Below are positions 54,896-64,000 of a stretch of DNA of 64,000 bases, in pieces. The translations under genes were made by a program, and so were the position numbers. The notes beneath the pieces were generated by a model that worked only from the letters and a program-made list of their open reading frames with translations, was not told where the DNA came from and made no database searches. Location of the stretch: positions 62,001-126,000 of the forward strand of contig NZ_JACHDZ010000006.1 of assembly GCF_014201375.1 (NCBI RefSeq), given 5' to 3'. This DNA is from Tunturiibacter empetritectus (GTDB lineage Bacteria > Acidobacteriota > Terriglobia > Terriglobales > Acidobacteriaceae). Position 1 is the first letter of the stretch. Each line of letters begins with the position of its first letter.

Positions 54896-56257
54896 ATGGC
54901 CCACGCCCACACCATAGCGAGCGTCCGCTACACCTTCGAGTCCCTAGCCGACCTCCTCGCCAAAGCCACCCCCGCCCGCTCCGGCGACGAGCTCGCAAGC
55001 CTCGCCGCCACCTCCGCCCAGCAACGCGTAGCCGCACAGCACGCCCTCGCCGATCTCCCCCTCACCCACCTCCTCAACGAAGCCATCATCCCCTACGAGA
55101 CCGACGAAGTCACCCGCCTCATCCTCGACACCAGCCGCACCCCCGCCGCCACCACCGCCTTCGCCACAATCTCCAGCCTCACCGTAGGCGAACTCCGCGA
55201 CCATCTCCTCTCCGACGCCGCAACCCCCGTCAGCCTCGCCGCCCTCGCTCCTGGCCTCACCCCGGAGATGGCCGCCGCCGTCTCCAAACTCATGCGCCTG
55301 CAGGACCTCATCCTCGTCGCCCGCAAAATCTCCGTAGTAACAAAGTTCCGCACCACCGTAGGCCTCCCCGGCCGCCTCTCCACCCGCCTCCAACCCAACC
55401 ACCCCACCGACGACCCAGCCGGAATCGCCGCCTCCATCCTCGACGGCCTCCTCCTCGGCTCAGGCGACGCTGTCATCGGCATCAACCCCGTCTCCGACAA
55501 CGTCGCCACCCTCACCAATCTCCTCCATCTCATCGACCACATTCGCCGCCGCTACGAGATCCCCACCCAATCCTGCGTCCTTGCCCACCTCACCACGCAG
55601 ATGCAGGCCATGCAGCAGGGCGCCCCACTCGACCTCCTCTTCCAATCCATCGGTGGCACCGAAGCCACCAATACCAGCTTCGGCATCAACCTCGCCCTCC
55701 TCGAAGAGGCCCACCAGCAGGCCCGCAGCCTCAACCGCGCGCCGGAAAATCCCAACCCCAACATCATGTACTTCGAAACCGGCCAGGGCAGCAGCCTGAG
55801 CGCGGGCGCGCATCATAATGTAGACCAGCAGACCCTCGAAGCCCGAGCCTACGCCGTAGCCCGCCATTTCAACCCCATGCTCGTCAACACCGTCGTAGGC
55901 TTCATCGGCCCCGAGTACCTCTACGACGGCAAGCAGATCCTCCGCGCCGGCCTCGAAGACCACCTCTGCGGCAAACTCCTCGGCCTCCCCATGGGCTGCG
56001 ACATCTGCTACACCAACCACGCCGAAGCCGACCAGGACGACATGGACGCCCTCCTCACCATGCTCGGCGCCGCAGGCGTCAGCTACATCATGGGCGTTCC
56101 CGGAGCCGACGACATCATGCTCAACTACCAGAGCACCTCCTTCCACGACGCCCTCTACCTCCGCCGCCTCCTCAACCTCCGCCCAGCCCCCGAGTTCGAA
56201 GCCTGGCTCAACACCACCGCCCCCCACCGCCTTACGCTACCCGCCATGCTCCCCTAG
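54896..56257 (+). CDS. eutB: Ethanolamine ammonia-lyase large subunit EutB
   Basis: The 453-residue protein matches EutB along its length: TIASVRYTFESLADLLAKAT at the start, MRLQDLILVARKISVVTKFR, VIGINPVSDN, FQSIGGTEATNTSFGINLAL and YFETGQGSSLSAGAHHNVDQ, then MGCDICYTNHAEADQDDMD near the end. With EutC it forms the B12-dependent enzyme that converts ethanolamine to acetaldehyde and ammonia. Its partner eutC lies about 3.9 kb away on the same strand, with three minus-strand genes between. No microcompartment, EutA or B12-related genes are present in the window, so the acetaldehyde must be handled elsewhere. Confidence 0.96.
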   Translation: MAHAHTIASVRYTFESLADLLAKATPARSGDELASLAATSAQQRVAAQHALADLPLTHLLNEAIIPYETDEVTRLILDTSRTPAATTAFATISSLTVGELRDHLLSDAATPVSLAALAPGLTPEMAAAVSKLMRLQDLILVARKISVVTKFRTTVGLPGRLSTRLQPNHPTDDPAGIAASILDGLLLGSGDAVIGINPVSDNVATLTNLLHLIDHIRRRYEIPTQSCVLAHLTTQMQAMQQGAPLDLLFQSIGGTEATNTSFGINLALLEEAHQQARSLNRAPENPNPNIMYFETGQGSSLSAGAHHNVDQQTLEARAYAVARHFNPMLVNTVVGFIGPEYLYDGKQILRAGLEDHLCGKLLGLPMGCDICYTNHAEADQDDMDALLTMLGAAGVSYIMGVPGADDIMLNYQSTSFHDALYLRRLLNLRPAPEFEAWLNTTAPHRLTLPAMLP

Positions 56258-56294
56258 ACACACTCCATACGCTTGTCACTGTCACTAGCTGAAG

Positions 56295-56861
56295 CTATGG
56301 CAACTCAGACGGAACGCGCTCCCAAACTAAACTCCGCTCGTGAACTTCTCCCATCTCATGAATCCCTTTTGCGACTAATATCAGCCGACTACCATCCAGA
56401 GAAAAGTTCCGGACACCCTCCGTGCCCCGCTCGGCTGGATATAGCGATTGTTTGATGTGGTGGGTCACTGTGGAGTTTGACTTGTCTATAGTCCAGGTAC
56501 CGCAATACGCATAGTAGCCGTCAACCAGACTAGCCTTTTCAGACGGCGTCGCCGCCAGCAGGCCCTCTCGAGAGCTACTGCTCGACGAAGTTGGTTTCGG
56601 GTCCGAAACAATCTGCACGCTCATCCAACCGCTGCGGTCGTAGATCAACACTCCTTCCGGATGTCGGCCGTAGAACGGATAGATGACTTCACCGTTCGCG
56701 CGAATCGTCTCCACGCTGACGAGCCGCCACGTGCCAACTAATTTGTCCGTTACGGCGGTGACGCCTTGCTCCTCTGTGGCCCGATGGGTCGATTGGGCGT
56801 AACTCGTTAGACTGGCGGCCAGCGCGAAACAGCAACCGATTGAGGCAAGAAACGATCGCAT
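56295..56861 (-). CDS. Secreted lipocalin-like domain protein
   Basis: The ATG at 56861 has GGAGGAAA just upstream and starts a signal peptide (MRSFLASIGCCFALAASLTS). The 188-residue protein shows a lipocalin-like fold: KLVGTWRLVSVETIRANGEV, YPFYGRHPEGVLIYDRSGWM and ASLVDGYYAYCGTWTIDKSN, ending RSLVWERVP. A Ser-rich insert lies in between. The family binds small hydrophobic molecules; the ligand is unknown. It is on the strand opposite to eutB, 37 bp away. Confidence 0.85.
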   Translation of the reverse strand: MRSFLASIGCCFALAASLTSYAQSTHRATEEQGVTAVTDKLVGTWRLVSVETIRANGEVIYPFYGRHPEGVLIYDRSGWMSVQIVSDPKPTSSSSSSREGLLAATPSEKASLVDGYYAYCGTWTIDKSNSTVTHHIKQSLYPAERGTEGVRNFSLDGSRLILVAKGIHEMGEVHERSLVWERVPSELP

Positions 56862-57075
56862 AAGTTTCCTCCGTTGAAGAGTACTGCGGAACCCCAACAT
56901 CTGCATTTGATGTTGCGGTTGCCTGTTCTTTTATTTGTCATTCCGCAGCGCAGCGAAGGAATCTGCTCTTGTTCTTTCCTTTGCGTGCACCTGCCTCGAC
57001 CGCCCTGCGCAGAGCCATCCTCTCAAGCGAACCAAGGGCCAGCCTCACGTCAGAAGCGTCTTAAACACGGCACAT

Positions 57076-58080
57076 TCAACACTTCTTCCCACCCTTGTGC
57101 GTCTCCAGCCCCAGATCCTCCGCAACATTCGGATCGTACTGCTCCAGCTCCGCCAGAAGCCCCTCATCGCTCAAATCCAACTTCTTCGAGTTCTCCCAGT
57201 CATACCGGACGGTCTTGAGTAAACGATCAAGGATGTGATCGTCTCTCACCTCGATCGCCAGCTCCCGACGGCTGTCGAAACTCCCCGGAGCAAGATTGAT
57301 CGACCCAATAATCGCCCGCGCATCATCGGCCAGCAGCAGCTTCGCATGCAGCTTGATGTGCTTCAGCTTGTGAATCTTCACGCCAATATCTTCGAGCACC
57401 CTCAGCCCGCTCACGCCCTCAATTAACTTGTCTTTCTTCAGCTTATGCGGAGGCCGCGCCATAATATGAATCTTCACCCCCCGCTGATTCGCCCTCACCA
57501 GATGCTCAATGATCGTCGGATCCTGATATCGCTCATTCTGCAGCCACAGCGACTCCCTCGCCTCATCGATCAGCTGCCCCAACCGCTGCCGCCCATTGCC
57601 GATACACCAGATCAGATGCGAGTGATCCCCCGCCTTGAACTCCTCCCGCTTCCAGTCCGCGTCGAAGCACTCCATCACCTCTTCGACCTCGTGCTTGTGC
57701 GTCGTCACAATCGCATAGTCCCGCGTCACGGTAAGATTCTTCGTCTCCCAGTTCAGCGACTCGACAAACGCCATCCTGTCATCGATCACCATCGACTTCT
57801 CATGCGTCAAATCAAAGCACGGATTGCTATCCAGCACCTCGATCCCCGCGTCCGTCAACGCAATCCGCGACTCGCCATTCTCCTTCTCCCCATCCCGCCG
57901 CTCCGGGTTCAGCATCACCCGCACGTTCACCCCACGCTGATGCGCGGCAGTCACAGCCTGCAGCAAAGTCGGATCCGAAAAGACAAACATCTTTACCCGG
58001 ATGGACTCCTTCGCCCCATGAATAGCGTCCAGAATCGGCTGAGCAGAATCATCAGGTAAAACAATCACTGAGCGCGACAT
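57076..58080 (-). CDS. Phospholipase D-like (HKD) protein
   Basis: The 334-residue protein has two HKD half-domains: HEKSMVIDDRMAFVES near residue 120 and HAKLLLADDARAIIGSINLA near residue 255. It has no signal peptide or membrane segment, unlike most cardiolipin synthases, so it may be a cytosolic phosphodiesterase or nuclease-like member. The ATG at 58080 has GAGGGAAGAG upstream; a TTG five codons earlier is less likely. It is located between eutB and eutC, and PLD action on phosphatidylethanolamine would release ethanolamine, an idea with no other evidence. Confidence 0.85.
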   Translation of the reverse strand: MSRSVIVLPDDSAQPILDAIHGAKESIRVKMFVFSDPTLLQAVTAAHQRGVNVRVMLNPERRDGEKENGESRIALTDAGIEVLDSNPCFDLTHEKSMVIDDRMAFVESLNWETKNLTVTRDYAIVTTHKHEVEEVMECFDADWKREEFKAGDHSHLIWCIGNGRQRLGQLIDEARESLWLQNERYQDPTIIEHLVRANQRGVKIHIMARPPHKLKKDKLIEGVSGLRVLEDIGVKIHKLKHIKLHAKLLLADDARAIIGSINLAPGSFDSRRELAIEVRDDHILDRLLKTVRYDWENSKKLDLSDEGLLAELEQYDPNVAEDLGLETHKGGKKC

Positions 58081-58176
58081 AGTCTCTTCCCTCAACTGCT
58101 GATTTCAGGAACCGGCTCTGAAGAACCGGCATTGACCTTTTTCTACAGCCTTTCCCTACCAAGCACAACTGTCCGC

Positions 58177-59967
58177 CTAAGCCATCACCTTGTCCAGCCC
58201 GGCGTCGAACTGCGTCCGATGCAGCGCTGCATAGATTCCATTCCGCGCCATCAACTCTTCATGCGTTCCATTCTCCGCCACCACGCCCCCGTCGATCACA
58301 ATAATCTGATTCGCATCCCGAATCGTACTCAACCGATGAGCGATCGCAATCACCGTCCGCCCCTCCATCAACTTTTCCAGCGCATCGATCACCAGCTTCT
58401 CCGACTCGCTATCGAGCGCAGCCGTCGGCTCATCCAGCAGCAGAATCGGGCTGTTCCGAACCATCACCCGCGCAATCCCGATCCTCTGCCTCTGCCCACC
58501 CGACAGCGTCGATCCCCGCTCCCCCACCATCGTCTCGTACCCCAGCGGCATCTTCGAAATGAACTCATCCGCATTCGCCAGCTTGGCCGCCGCAATCACC
58601 TCTTCTTTCGTGGCCGAAGGCCGTCCAAACGCAATATTCTCCAAAATCGTTCCGCGAAACAGCACCGTATCCTGCAGCACATATCCAATCTTCTCGCGCA
58701 GCGACTTCAGCTTGTACCCCCGCACATCTTCGCCATCGATCTTCACCGTCCCCAACTGCACATCGTAAAACCGCGGAATCAAACTCACCACCGTCGACTT
58801 CCCGCTCCCCGTCGGCCCCACAATCCCTACAAACTGCCCAGCCTGAACTTTAAAACTCACATCCGTCAAAATCGGAGTCGCCGGATCATACCCAAACGCC
58901 GCATGCTCAAACTCGATCGCCCCAGCAACCGTCTCCGGCGCAAGCCCATCCGCGCTCTCCGGCATAATCGTATCCGTCTCCAGAATCTCGCGAACCCGCT
59001 CCGCCCCCACCGCCGCCTGCGCCACCGCATTGGTCGTCGTCGCCAGATCCTTCACCGGCTTGAAGAACTTCGCCAGGTAAGCCAGATACACCGTCAGCTC
59101 TCCCACCGTCATCGTCTTCGCCAGAATCAGCCCCGCCCCGCGCCACAGCACCACCGCCGTACACAGCGCCACCGTAATCGTCACCACCGGAGACAACAGC
59201 GCCTTCACGCTCCTCGCCTTCAATGCCGCACTCACCGTCGCCTCACTCACCAGCTGCAACTGCGCCTGCTCCGTCTCCTCCTGCCCAAACGCCTTCACCG
59301 CCTGGATCGACTCCAGCCCCTGCTGCACCACCGCAACAATCTCGCTCTGCTCCTTCCGGACCTCGCGCGTCGCCTTCTTCACTGCCTTCTTGAACCGCGA
59401 AACAAACAGCAGAAGAAACGGCGTCACCCCTACCGCGATCAACGTAAAGTCCCAGTTCAACCAGAACATCAACCCCAGCATGCAGACAATCGTCAGCAGA
59501 TCCACCAGAATGTTCAACGTCGAAGACGAAGCAAATCCTTCGATCGTCTGAATATCCGCCGTAATCGTGCTCAGAATTGTCCCCGTAGCATGCGTGTTGT
59601 AATACCCCAGCGAAAGCCGCTGCAGATGCTCGTACATCTTCATCCGCAGGTCGTGCGCCACCCACTGCCCCACGCTCTCTGTGTAGTAGTTATCAATATA
59701 AGAAGCCACCGCACCCAGCAGTGAGATCATCACAAACGCCAACGCCGCCAACGCCGCCACATGCAGCCGCGATCCGCTCTCGAGCAATGGCCCAATCAAC
59801 CGATGCAGCCACGGAGCCATCCTGTGATCGCCCACCACATTATCCAGAATGATCTTCAACGGCCACGGCGTCGCAAGGCTCATCACCGTCTCCACCAGCA
59901 TCGCCAGAAAGATCCCCACCAGCGTGCCGCGATAAGGCCGGATTAGACTGCCAATAAACCGCAACAT
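58177..59967 (-). CDS. MsbA-like ABC exporter (fused permease-ATPase)
   Basis: The 596-residue half-transporter has six membrane helices in residues 1-310 (YRGTLVGIFLAMLVETVMSL to VTITVALCTAVVLWRGAG) and an ATPase domain with Walker A GPTGSGKST, the signature LSGGQRQRI, and Walker B ILLLDEPTAALDSE. It would act as a dimer to flip lipids or drugs out of the cell. The ATG at 59967 and a TTG six codons upstream both lack a strong ribosome site. The PLD-like gene follows on the same strand after about 96 bp. Confidence 0.93.
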   Translation of the reverse strand: MLRFIGSLIRPYRGTLVGIFLAMLVETVMSLATPWPLKIILDNVVGDHRMAPWLHRLIGPLLESGSRLHVAALAALAFVMISLLGAVASYIDNYYTESVGQWVAHDLRMKMYEHLQRLSLGYYNTHATGTILSTITADIQTIEGFASSSTLNILVDLLTIVCMLGLMFWLNWDFTLIAVGVTPFLLLFVSRFKKAVKKATREVRKEQSEIVAVVQQGLESIQAVKAFGQEETEQAQLQLVSEATVSAALKARSVKALLSPVVTITVALCTAVVLWRGAGLILAKTMTVGELTVYLAYLAKFFKPVKDLATTTNAVAQAAVGAERVREILETDTIMPESADGLAPETVAGAIEFEHAAFGYDPATPILTDVSFKVQAGQFVGIVGPTGSGKSTVVSLIPRFYDVQLGTVKIDGEDVRGYKLKSLREKIGYVLQDTVLFRGTILENIAFGRPSATKEEVIAAAKLANADEFISKMPLGYETMVGERGSTLSGGQRQRIGIARVMVRNSPILLLDEPTAALDSESEKLVIDALEKLMEGRTVIAIAHRLSTIRDANQIIVIDGGVVAENGTHEELMARNGIYAALHRTQFDAGLDKVMA

Positions 59968-60204
59968 AAGGAGGCCCTGTTTCAATCAAAATCAATAAAG
60001 ATTTCGTACCGCCATCCGTCACTCGATCCTTCCAGTAGAAATCAACCGCATCTCTCCAACAAGCTTTGTTTAGCAGCGATCGAGGCCGACCAACATCCTA
60101 CCCGAACAACAACCTGAACGACTCCCTTCACTCCGTACACGGTCTATCATCGATCCTTAGACCATTGGCCCCTAGCCCTTAGCCCCTTGGCAACGACACC
60201 AACC

Positions 60205-61038
60205 ATGACCAGCGACGAAACGACCAACGACGAAACGAAGCTAGAGCATCCTGAAATCCCGGCCACCACCCCAGCCGCGTCTCTACGCAACTACACCCCC
60301 GCCCGAGTCGCCCTCCACCGCACCGGCGTAAGCCTCACCACTCCAGAGATCCTCGACTTCCAGCTAGCCCACGCCCAGGCCCGCGACGCCGTCCACGCCG
60401 CACTCGACCCCGAACACCTCGCCCACCGCCTGCGCACCGAACTCCCCTCCCTGACCACTCCAATCCTCACCCTGGCCAGCGCCGCCCCCAACCGCGTCTC
60501 CTACCTCCGCCGCCCCGACCTCGGCCGCACTCTCGCCCCCGCCTCCGCCGCCCTCCTCCACCCCTCCCCCTGCGACATCGTCATCGTCCTCGCCGACGGC
60601 CTCTCCGCCACCGCAGTCGAGCACCACGCCATCCCCCTCCTCGCCGCGCTCCTCCCCGCCCTTCCGCAAAACCAACCCCTCGGCCCCCTCTGCATCGCCA
60701 CGCAGGCCCGCGTAGCCATCGCCGACCACATCGGCTCCCTCCTCCAGGCCCGTCTCTCCGTCATCCTCATCGGCGAGCGCCCCGGCCTCAGCTCCCCCGA
60801 CTCCCTCGGCGTCTACCTCACCTGGAACCCCGTCCCCGGCCGCACCGACGCCGATCGCAACTGCATCTCCAACATCCGCACCGCCGGCCTCGACTACGCC
60901 ACCGCCGCCACCCGCATCGCCTTCTACTGCGCCGAAGCCCATCGCCTGCAACTCACCGGCACCACCCTAAAAGAGAGCACCCAACCCATGCAGCTATCCT
61001 CCCATCATCCCGACCAACGGGAGGACCGAAGCAGCTAG
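60205..61038 (+). CDS. eutC: Ethanolamine ammonia-lyase small subunit EutC
   Basis: The 277-residue protein matches EutC: LRNYTPARVALHRTGVSLTT, LDFQLAHAQARDAVHAALDP, YLRRPDLGRTLAPASAALL, DIVIVLADGLSATAVEHHA and GERPGLSSPDSLGVYLTW. It supplies part of the cobalamin-binding site of the EutBC complex. An in-frame TTG at 60187 could also start it; no clear ribosome site helps to choose. Its separation from eutB is unusual, since the two are normally adjacent and translationally coupled. It begins after a stretch of CCCCTAGCCCTTAGCCCC repeats. The C-terminus (HHPDQREDRSS) is not conserved. Confidence 0.93.
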   Translation: MTSDETTNDETKLEHPEIPATTPAASLRNYTPARVALHRTGVSLTTPEILDFQLAHAQARDAVHAALDPEHLAHRLRTELPSLTTPILTLASAAPNRVSYLRRPDLGRTLAPASAALLHPSPCDIVIVLADGLSATAVEHHAIPLLAALLPALPQNQPLGPLCIATQARVAIADHIGSLLQARLSVILIGERPGLSSPDSLGVYLTWNPVPGRTDADRNCISNIRTAGLDYATAATRIAFYCAEAHRLQLTGTTLKESTQPMQLSSHHPDQREDRSS

Positions 61039-61061
61039 CCTCGCCCAAACAAGGTATACAA

Positions 61062-61107
61062 GTCACGAAGTGACCGCCCCACGCGAAGTGGGCCCGTCCG
61101 GCAGGAC
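61062..61107 (+). repeat. Triple mini-hairpin element after eutC
   Basis: Three short hairpins follow one another: GTCAC-GAA-GTGAC (61062-61074), CCCAC-GCGAA-GTGGG (61078-61092) and GTCC-GGCA-GGAC (61096-61107). It sits between the convergent eutC and receptor genes and resembles an extragenic palindromic repeat or terminator. No second copy is seen in this window. Confidence 0.6.
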
Positions 61108-61127
61108 ATCTCTTCGCAAACCCAAAG

Positions 61128-64000
61128 TCAGAACAAAAACCGCAACGCCATCTGTATCTGTCGCGGACTCCCGATCGTATGAGTCACCGTACCAAGCCCA
61201 GCAGGACAGTTATAAAAGCCCGTGTTGGACGCATCACAAGAGGTAGGCAGCACCTGCGTAGGAGCCTGCGGAGTCGAACCGATCGCCGCTGGAAACCCGT
61301 TGTAGTTCTGATTCTGCGCTACCTCGTTCCCAGGCACATCGAAGCTGCTCGTATTCGTCAGGTTATACACATCGAACGAGTAAACCAGACTGTATCGCTC
61401 AGTAAACTTCGTCGTCTTCATCAGCGAGGCGTCCGCACGCTTCTGGAACGCCTGGCGGAAGATGTTGCGCTGGCCCGTCGTGAAGCTGTTCTCAAAGGGA
61501 TCAGACGTAGGAACCGCACCGCCCAGCCCACCAGCCTGCAGCAAAGGAATCGTGAAGCACGACGCCTTCAGCGCATTCAGATTCGGGTCGCCGTTCGGAT
61601 TGAATGCCCCCGAGTGGCCCGTCTTTGCGTTCTTCGCATTGCAGCCCGCGGCCAGGGGAACAATCGGATTCGTAATACCGTTGCTGACCCCGTAGTAGAT
61701 GCTTCCCACCGAACCACTGAAGTCGATCACGCTATAGGGCTGACCACTCTGCAGAATCGTAAGCCCCACCAGCGACCAGCCATTCGTAAAGTAGCTCTCG
61801 ACATTGTGGTTGTGAACGAAGTCAGGCAGCCTGTAAACATAGTTGAAGTTGATGACATGCGTGCGGTCGAAGTCGGACGAAGCATACCCATCGCGCAGGT
61901 TCAGCGGATTGTTGCCGTTATAAAACAAACCCAGCCCGCTCTGCTCATCAAGCGCATGCGAGTACGTATACGAGGCCGCAATCTGCACCCCGTGGCTCAT
62001 GCGCTTTTCAATATGTGCCGTCAGCGCGTTGTAGGCATCCACCCCGGCAGCCTTGAAGTCAATCGACTCGGCAGCATAGCCGATATAAGGTACCCGATGA
62101 TCGATGTTGCCGCCCTCGTAATCAAAGTCATAGCCGGACCCGTCCGGCAAACTCGCCCCCCCAACGTTATAGCCATACGAGTAATGCTCCCCATGAATCG
62201 GCGCAGCAGGAGAAGCAATTCCAGGCTGGTTGAACGGAACCGGAATCACCTGATGCCGCCCCAGATTCCCCACATACCCAAGCTCAATCGCCAGGTCGTT
62301 GCGCGGCTGCCACTGAATATCCAGAGTGTAGTTGAACGTGTAAGGAAGCTTGTTCGTCCGGTCGTAGACGCCCAGCGAGATCGGCTGCCCGCCGTTATTG
62401 ATGCTCGTAATATTCGGCAAATAGTTGCTCAGGTCCGAAGACTTCGGATTCGTAGGCGGAGCATTTTGAATGTTTGTATAAGGATTAGCAAGATTGCCGG
62501 TTGCAGCCGTCGGTGCTGTGATCGGCGGAGCAAAACCGCCCCCGCCGCCACACGTCGGAATGTAGTAGTTGTACAGACTCTGTACTGGGCAGGTCTGCGC
62601 CGTCACAAACGGAAGTTGCTGATTCACGCCGAAAGGACCGCCGGTGACTGTACCGATCGCATAACCCGGCGATAGGTAGCTGAACAGTTCGCCGCGGTCG
62701 TAGTACATCCCAAAGCCCGAACGCACCACCACCTTGCCCCCAAACTTCTGCGGCTGCCACGCCGCCCCCAACCGCGGCCCAATGCCCCACTGACGCCCCG
62801 TCAAAGTCGTAGGGCTCACACCGCCAGTCCCATTCTTGTTGTTCCCCGCAATAATGAAACCCGGATTGACGATCGTGTCCGAAGCCGTGCTGTAACTATA
62901 AAGAGTCGGATCGAAGTTGAAGATGCGCCCGTTCTTCTCCGTCAGGCCGCCGTCCCAGTCATAGCGCACTCCGGCCGTAAGCGAAAGTGTCGGCGTAATT
63001 TGAAACTTATCCTGCACATAACTCCCCACCTGGTTCGCCCGATAGTATCGGTTCGCATCGCCCTGAAGGAACGAACTGACATAGAACGCAGTCGAAGAGC
63101 TGCCCGGCGTCACATAGCCCTGCGCATAGGCGCTCAGATCGTCCGTGGCAACCGTACCCGCGTTCGTGCGATGGTCGATCGTGTTCAGTTGCGTATAGCT
63201 GTAGCTGGTCCCGAAGGTGACCGTGTGCCTGCCCAGCGTCCAGATGGCGTTGCCCGAAGGCTGCCAGCGATTCTGGAACGCCCCGGTGTTCGGAGCCTGT
63301 CCCTCCGCGTTCGGGCCGATGTTCAGAATCCCCGTGCTCACCAGGCCCGCACCCGCACTCCCCAGCACATTCACAATCGACACACCCGGAAAATAGTTTG
63401 ACCCAAACTCATTGATCGACACCGTGCCCAGCGAACCACCCGGAATCGCGTTCGGCCCGAACGGCTGCTCGTTATCCACCCACGTCTTCTCGCGAATAAA
63501 ACCCATCGTCTGCGTCGTGCTCAGATTCGGCTTCACCAGGTACGTATTGCTGATCGCGAAGACCTGCGCTCCCGAGTCCAGATGCTCAGTAAACCCCGGA
63601 ACGCTGGAGTAAGCATACGGCGCCAACGTGGGATCGTGCTGGTAGTAGTACTTCAACGAGAGCGTGTCCTTCGAGTTGATGTTGTAATCAAGATCGGCCA
63701 CCGCCATGTCCGCCTTGAACTTGCCGGTCCCAGGAATAAACGCATTGAAAGGATGAGAAGTGGTAGGCGCAAACCCGCTATCGTTGGGAACAAGCCACTT
63801 TCCCGGCTGGCCCGGAAGCGATGGCGAGTTAAACAGAGCCAGCGCCGTATTGTCGATAGCCGCAGCAGTCAGCTGCGTGCAGTCTCCCTTCGCCGCCTGC
63901 GGGGCAGTACAAAAGTCATTGTTCACAATCCCGGCAAATCCCGCCGCCGTTCGCGTACTGTCAGACAACCCCACCGGCACATCCAGAAACGAATCCCCAA
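61128..64000 (-). CDS. Oar-like TonB-dependent receptor (partial, N-terminus outside window)
   Basis: The frame is open to the right edge; at least 957 residues are visible, with no start codon of confidence (a GTG at 63980 is internal). It covers the last part of the plug and the barrel: FKADMAVADLDYNINSKDTL, VRYDWDGGLTEKNGRIFNFD and YGVSNGITNPIVPLAAGCNA, ending IQMALRFLF with the usual terminal Phe. Repeated strands of NYVYRLPDFVHN type point to an Oar-like barrel. The missing part should hold the signal and the carboxypeptidase-like domain. Its ligand and control cannot be seen. Confidence 0.93.
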   Translation of the reverse strand, partial: GDSFLDVPVGLSDSTRTAAGFAGIVNNDFCTAPQAAKGDCTQLTAAAIDNTALALFNSPSLPGQPGKWLVPNDSGFAPTTSHPFNAFIPGTGKFKADMAVADLDYNINSKDTLSLKYYYQHDPTLAPYAYSSVPGFTEHLDSGAQVFAISNTYLVKPNLSTTQTMGFIREKTWVDNEQPFGPNAIPGGSLGTVSINEFGSNYFPGVSIVNVLGSAGAGLVSTGILNIGPNAEGQAPNTGAFQNRWQPSGNAIWTLGRHTVTFGTSYSYTQLNTIDHRTNAGTVATDDLSAYAQGYVTPGSSSTAFYVSSFLQGDANRYYRANQVGSYVQDKFQITPTLSLTAGVRYDWDGGLTEKNGRIFNFDPTLYSYSTASDTIVNPGFIIAGNNKNGTGGVSPTTLTGRQWGIGPRLGAAWQPQKFGGKVVVRSGFGMYYDRGELFSYLSPGYAIGTVTGGPFGVNQQLPFVTAQTCPVQSLYNYYIPTCGGGGGFAPPITAPTAATGNLANPYTNIQNAPPTNPKSSDLSNYLPNITSINNGGQPISLGVYDRTNKLPYTFNYTLDIQWQPRNDLAIELGYVGNLGRHQVIPVPFNQPGIASPAAPIHGEHYSYGYNVGGASLPDGSGYDFDYEGGNIDHRVPYIGYAAESIDFKAAGVDAYNALTAHIEKRMSHGVQIAASYTYSHALDEQSGLGLFYNGNNPLNLRDGYASSDFDRTHVINFNYVYRLPDFVHNHNVESYFTNGWSLVGLTILQSGQPYSVIDFSGSVGSIYYGVSNGITNPIVPLAAGCNAKNAKTGHSGAFNPNGDPNLNALKASCFTIPLLQAGGLGGAVPTSDPFENSFTTGQRNIFRQAFQKRADASLMKTTKFTERYSLVYSFDVYNLTNTSSFDVPGNEVAQNQNYNGFPAAIGSTPQAPTQVLPTSCDASNTGFYNCPAGLGTVTHTIGSPRQIQMALRFLF

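Noticed and set aside
58132..59724. A 530-codon His/Arg-rich plus-strand frame
   Set aside because: It is antisense to the ABC exporter, whose Walker motifs prove the minus strand is coding.

Overview
The window looks like a chromosomal segment of an acidobacterium (Acidobacteriota, class Terriglobia, similar to Granulicella, Edaphobacter or Terriglobus). This rests on three very large Oar-like TonB-type receptors (signal peptide, carboxypeptidase-regulatory-like domain, plug, barrel, terminal phenylalanine), many secreted carbohydrate-active and quinone- or flavin-dependent sugar enzymes, GC-rich coding DNA, and a dispersed short palindromic repeat. No species can be named from the sequence alone.

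Layout. 0-2.2 kb: the end of an OmpA-like protein, a tRNA-Pro(CGG), then AT-richer decayed DNA holding a frameshifted VirB11/TrbB conjugation ATPase, probably the remains of an integrated element. 2.2-5.5 kb: the first Oar-like receptor. 5.7-11.6 kb (minus): a ferritin-VIT1 iron exporter (MbfA type), a beta-barrel protein coupled to a multicopper oxidase, a sorbosone/glucose-type quinoprotein dehydrogenase, and an aldo/keto reductase divergent from a TetR gene around a perfect 16-bp palindrome. 12.8-13.4 kb: a broken DJ-1/HD chimera.

13.8-25.5 kb is a sugar-utilisation locus: second Oar-like receptor (minus), TPR lipo/periplasmic-type protein, LacI regulator, a GH2 enzyme with the exo-beta-D-glucosaminidase signature, an APC permease and a PfkB kinase. 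A 21-bp element shared by the receptor promoter and the GH2 promoter lies between -35 and -10 in both, so one LacI protein probably controls uptake and cleavage together. 25.7-30 kb adds a gluconate-2-dehydrogenase subunit-3-like protein, a GMC oxidoreductase and a GH5 glucanase. At 30.0-30.6 kb lies a fossil DyP-peroxidase/encapsulin operon.

30.7-40.1 kb: KdsC-like phosphatase, propeller-phosphoesterase, ArsR-type regulator with two SDRs, DinB-like protein, and a TetR-controlled operon (isochorismatase-like hydrolase, small membrane protein, MFS exporter) in which two of three genes carry single-base frameshifts. 40.3-46.2 kb: a second amino-sugar module, with a sugar transporter, a GH89 alpha-N-acetylglucosaminidase, an HGSNAT-like transmembrane acetyltransferase and a PfkB kinase, paralleling two consecutive steps of lysosomal heparan sulfate breakdown. 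46.3-50.7 kb: fdhD, then an HtrA protease and a BlaR1/BlaI pair sharing an ACTAAT-NN-ATTAGT dyad that suggests the protease belongs to the BlaI regulon. 50.8-54.4 kb: SRPBCC protein, TIGR01777 epimerase and an EAL-PAS-PAS-PAS protein. 54.9-61.0 kb: eutB and eutC separated by three minus-strand genes (lipocalin-like, phospholipase-D-like, ABC exporter). The window ends inside a third Oar-like receptor.
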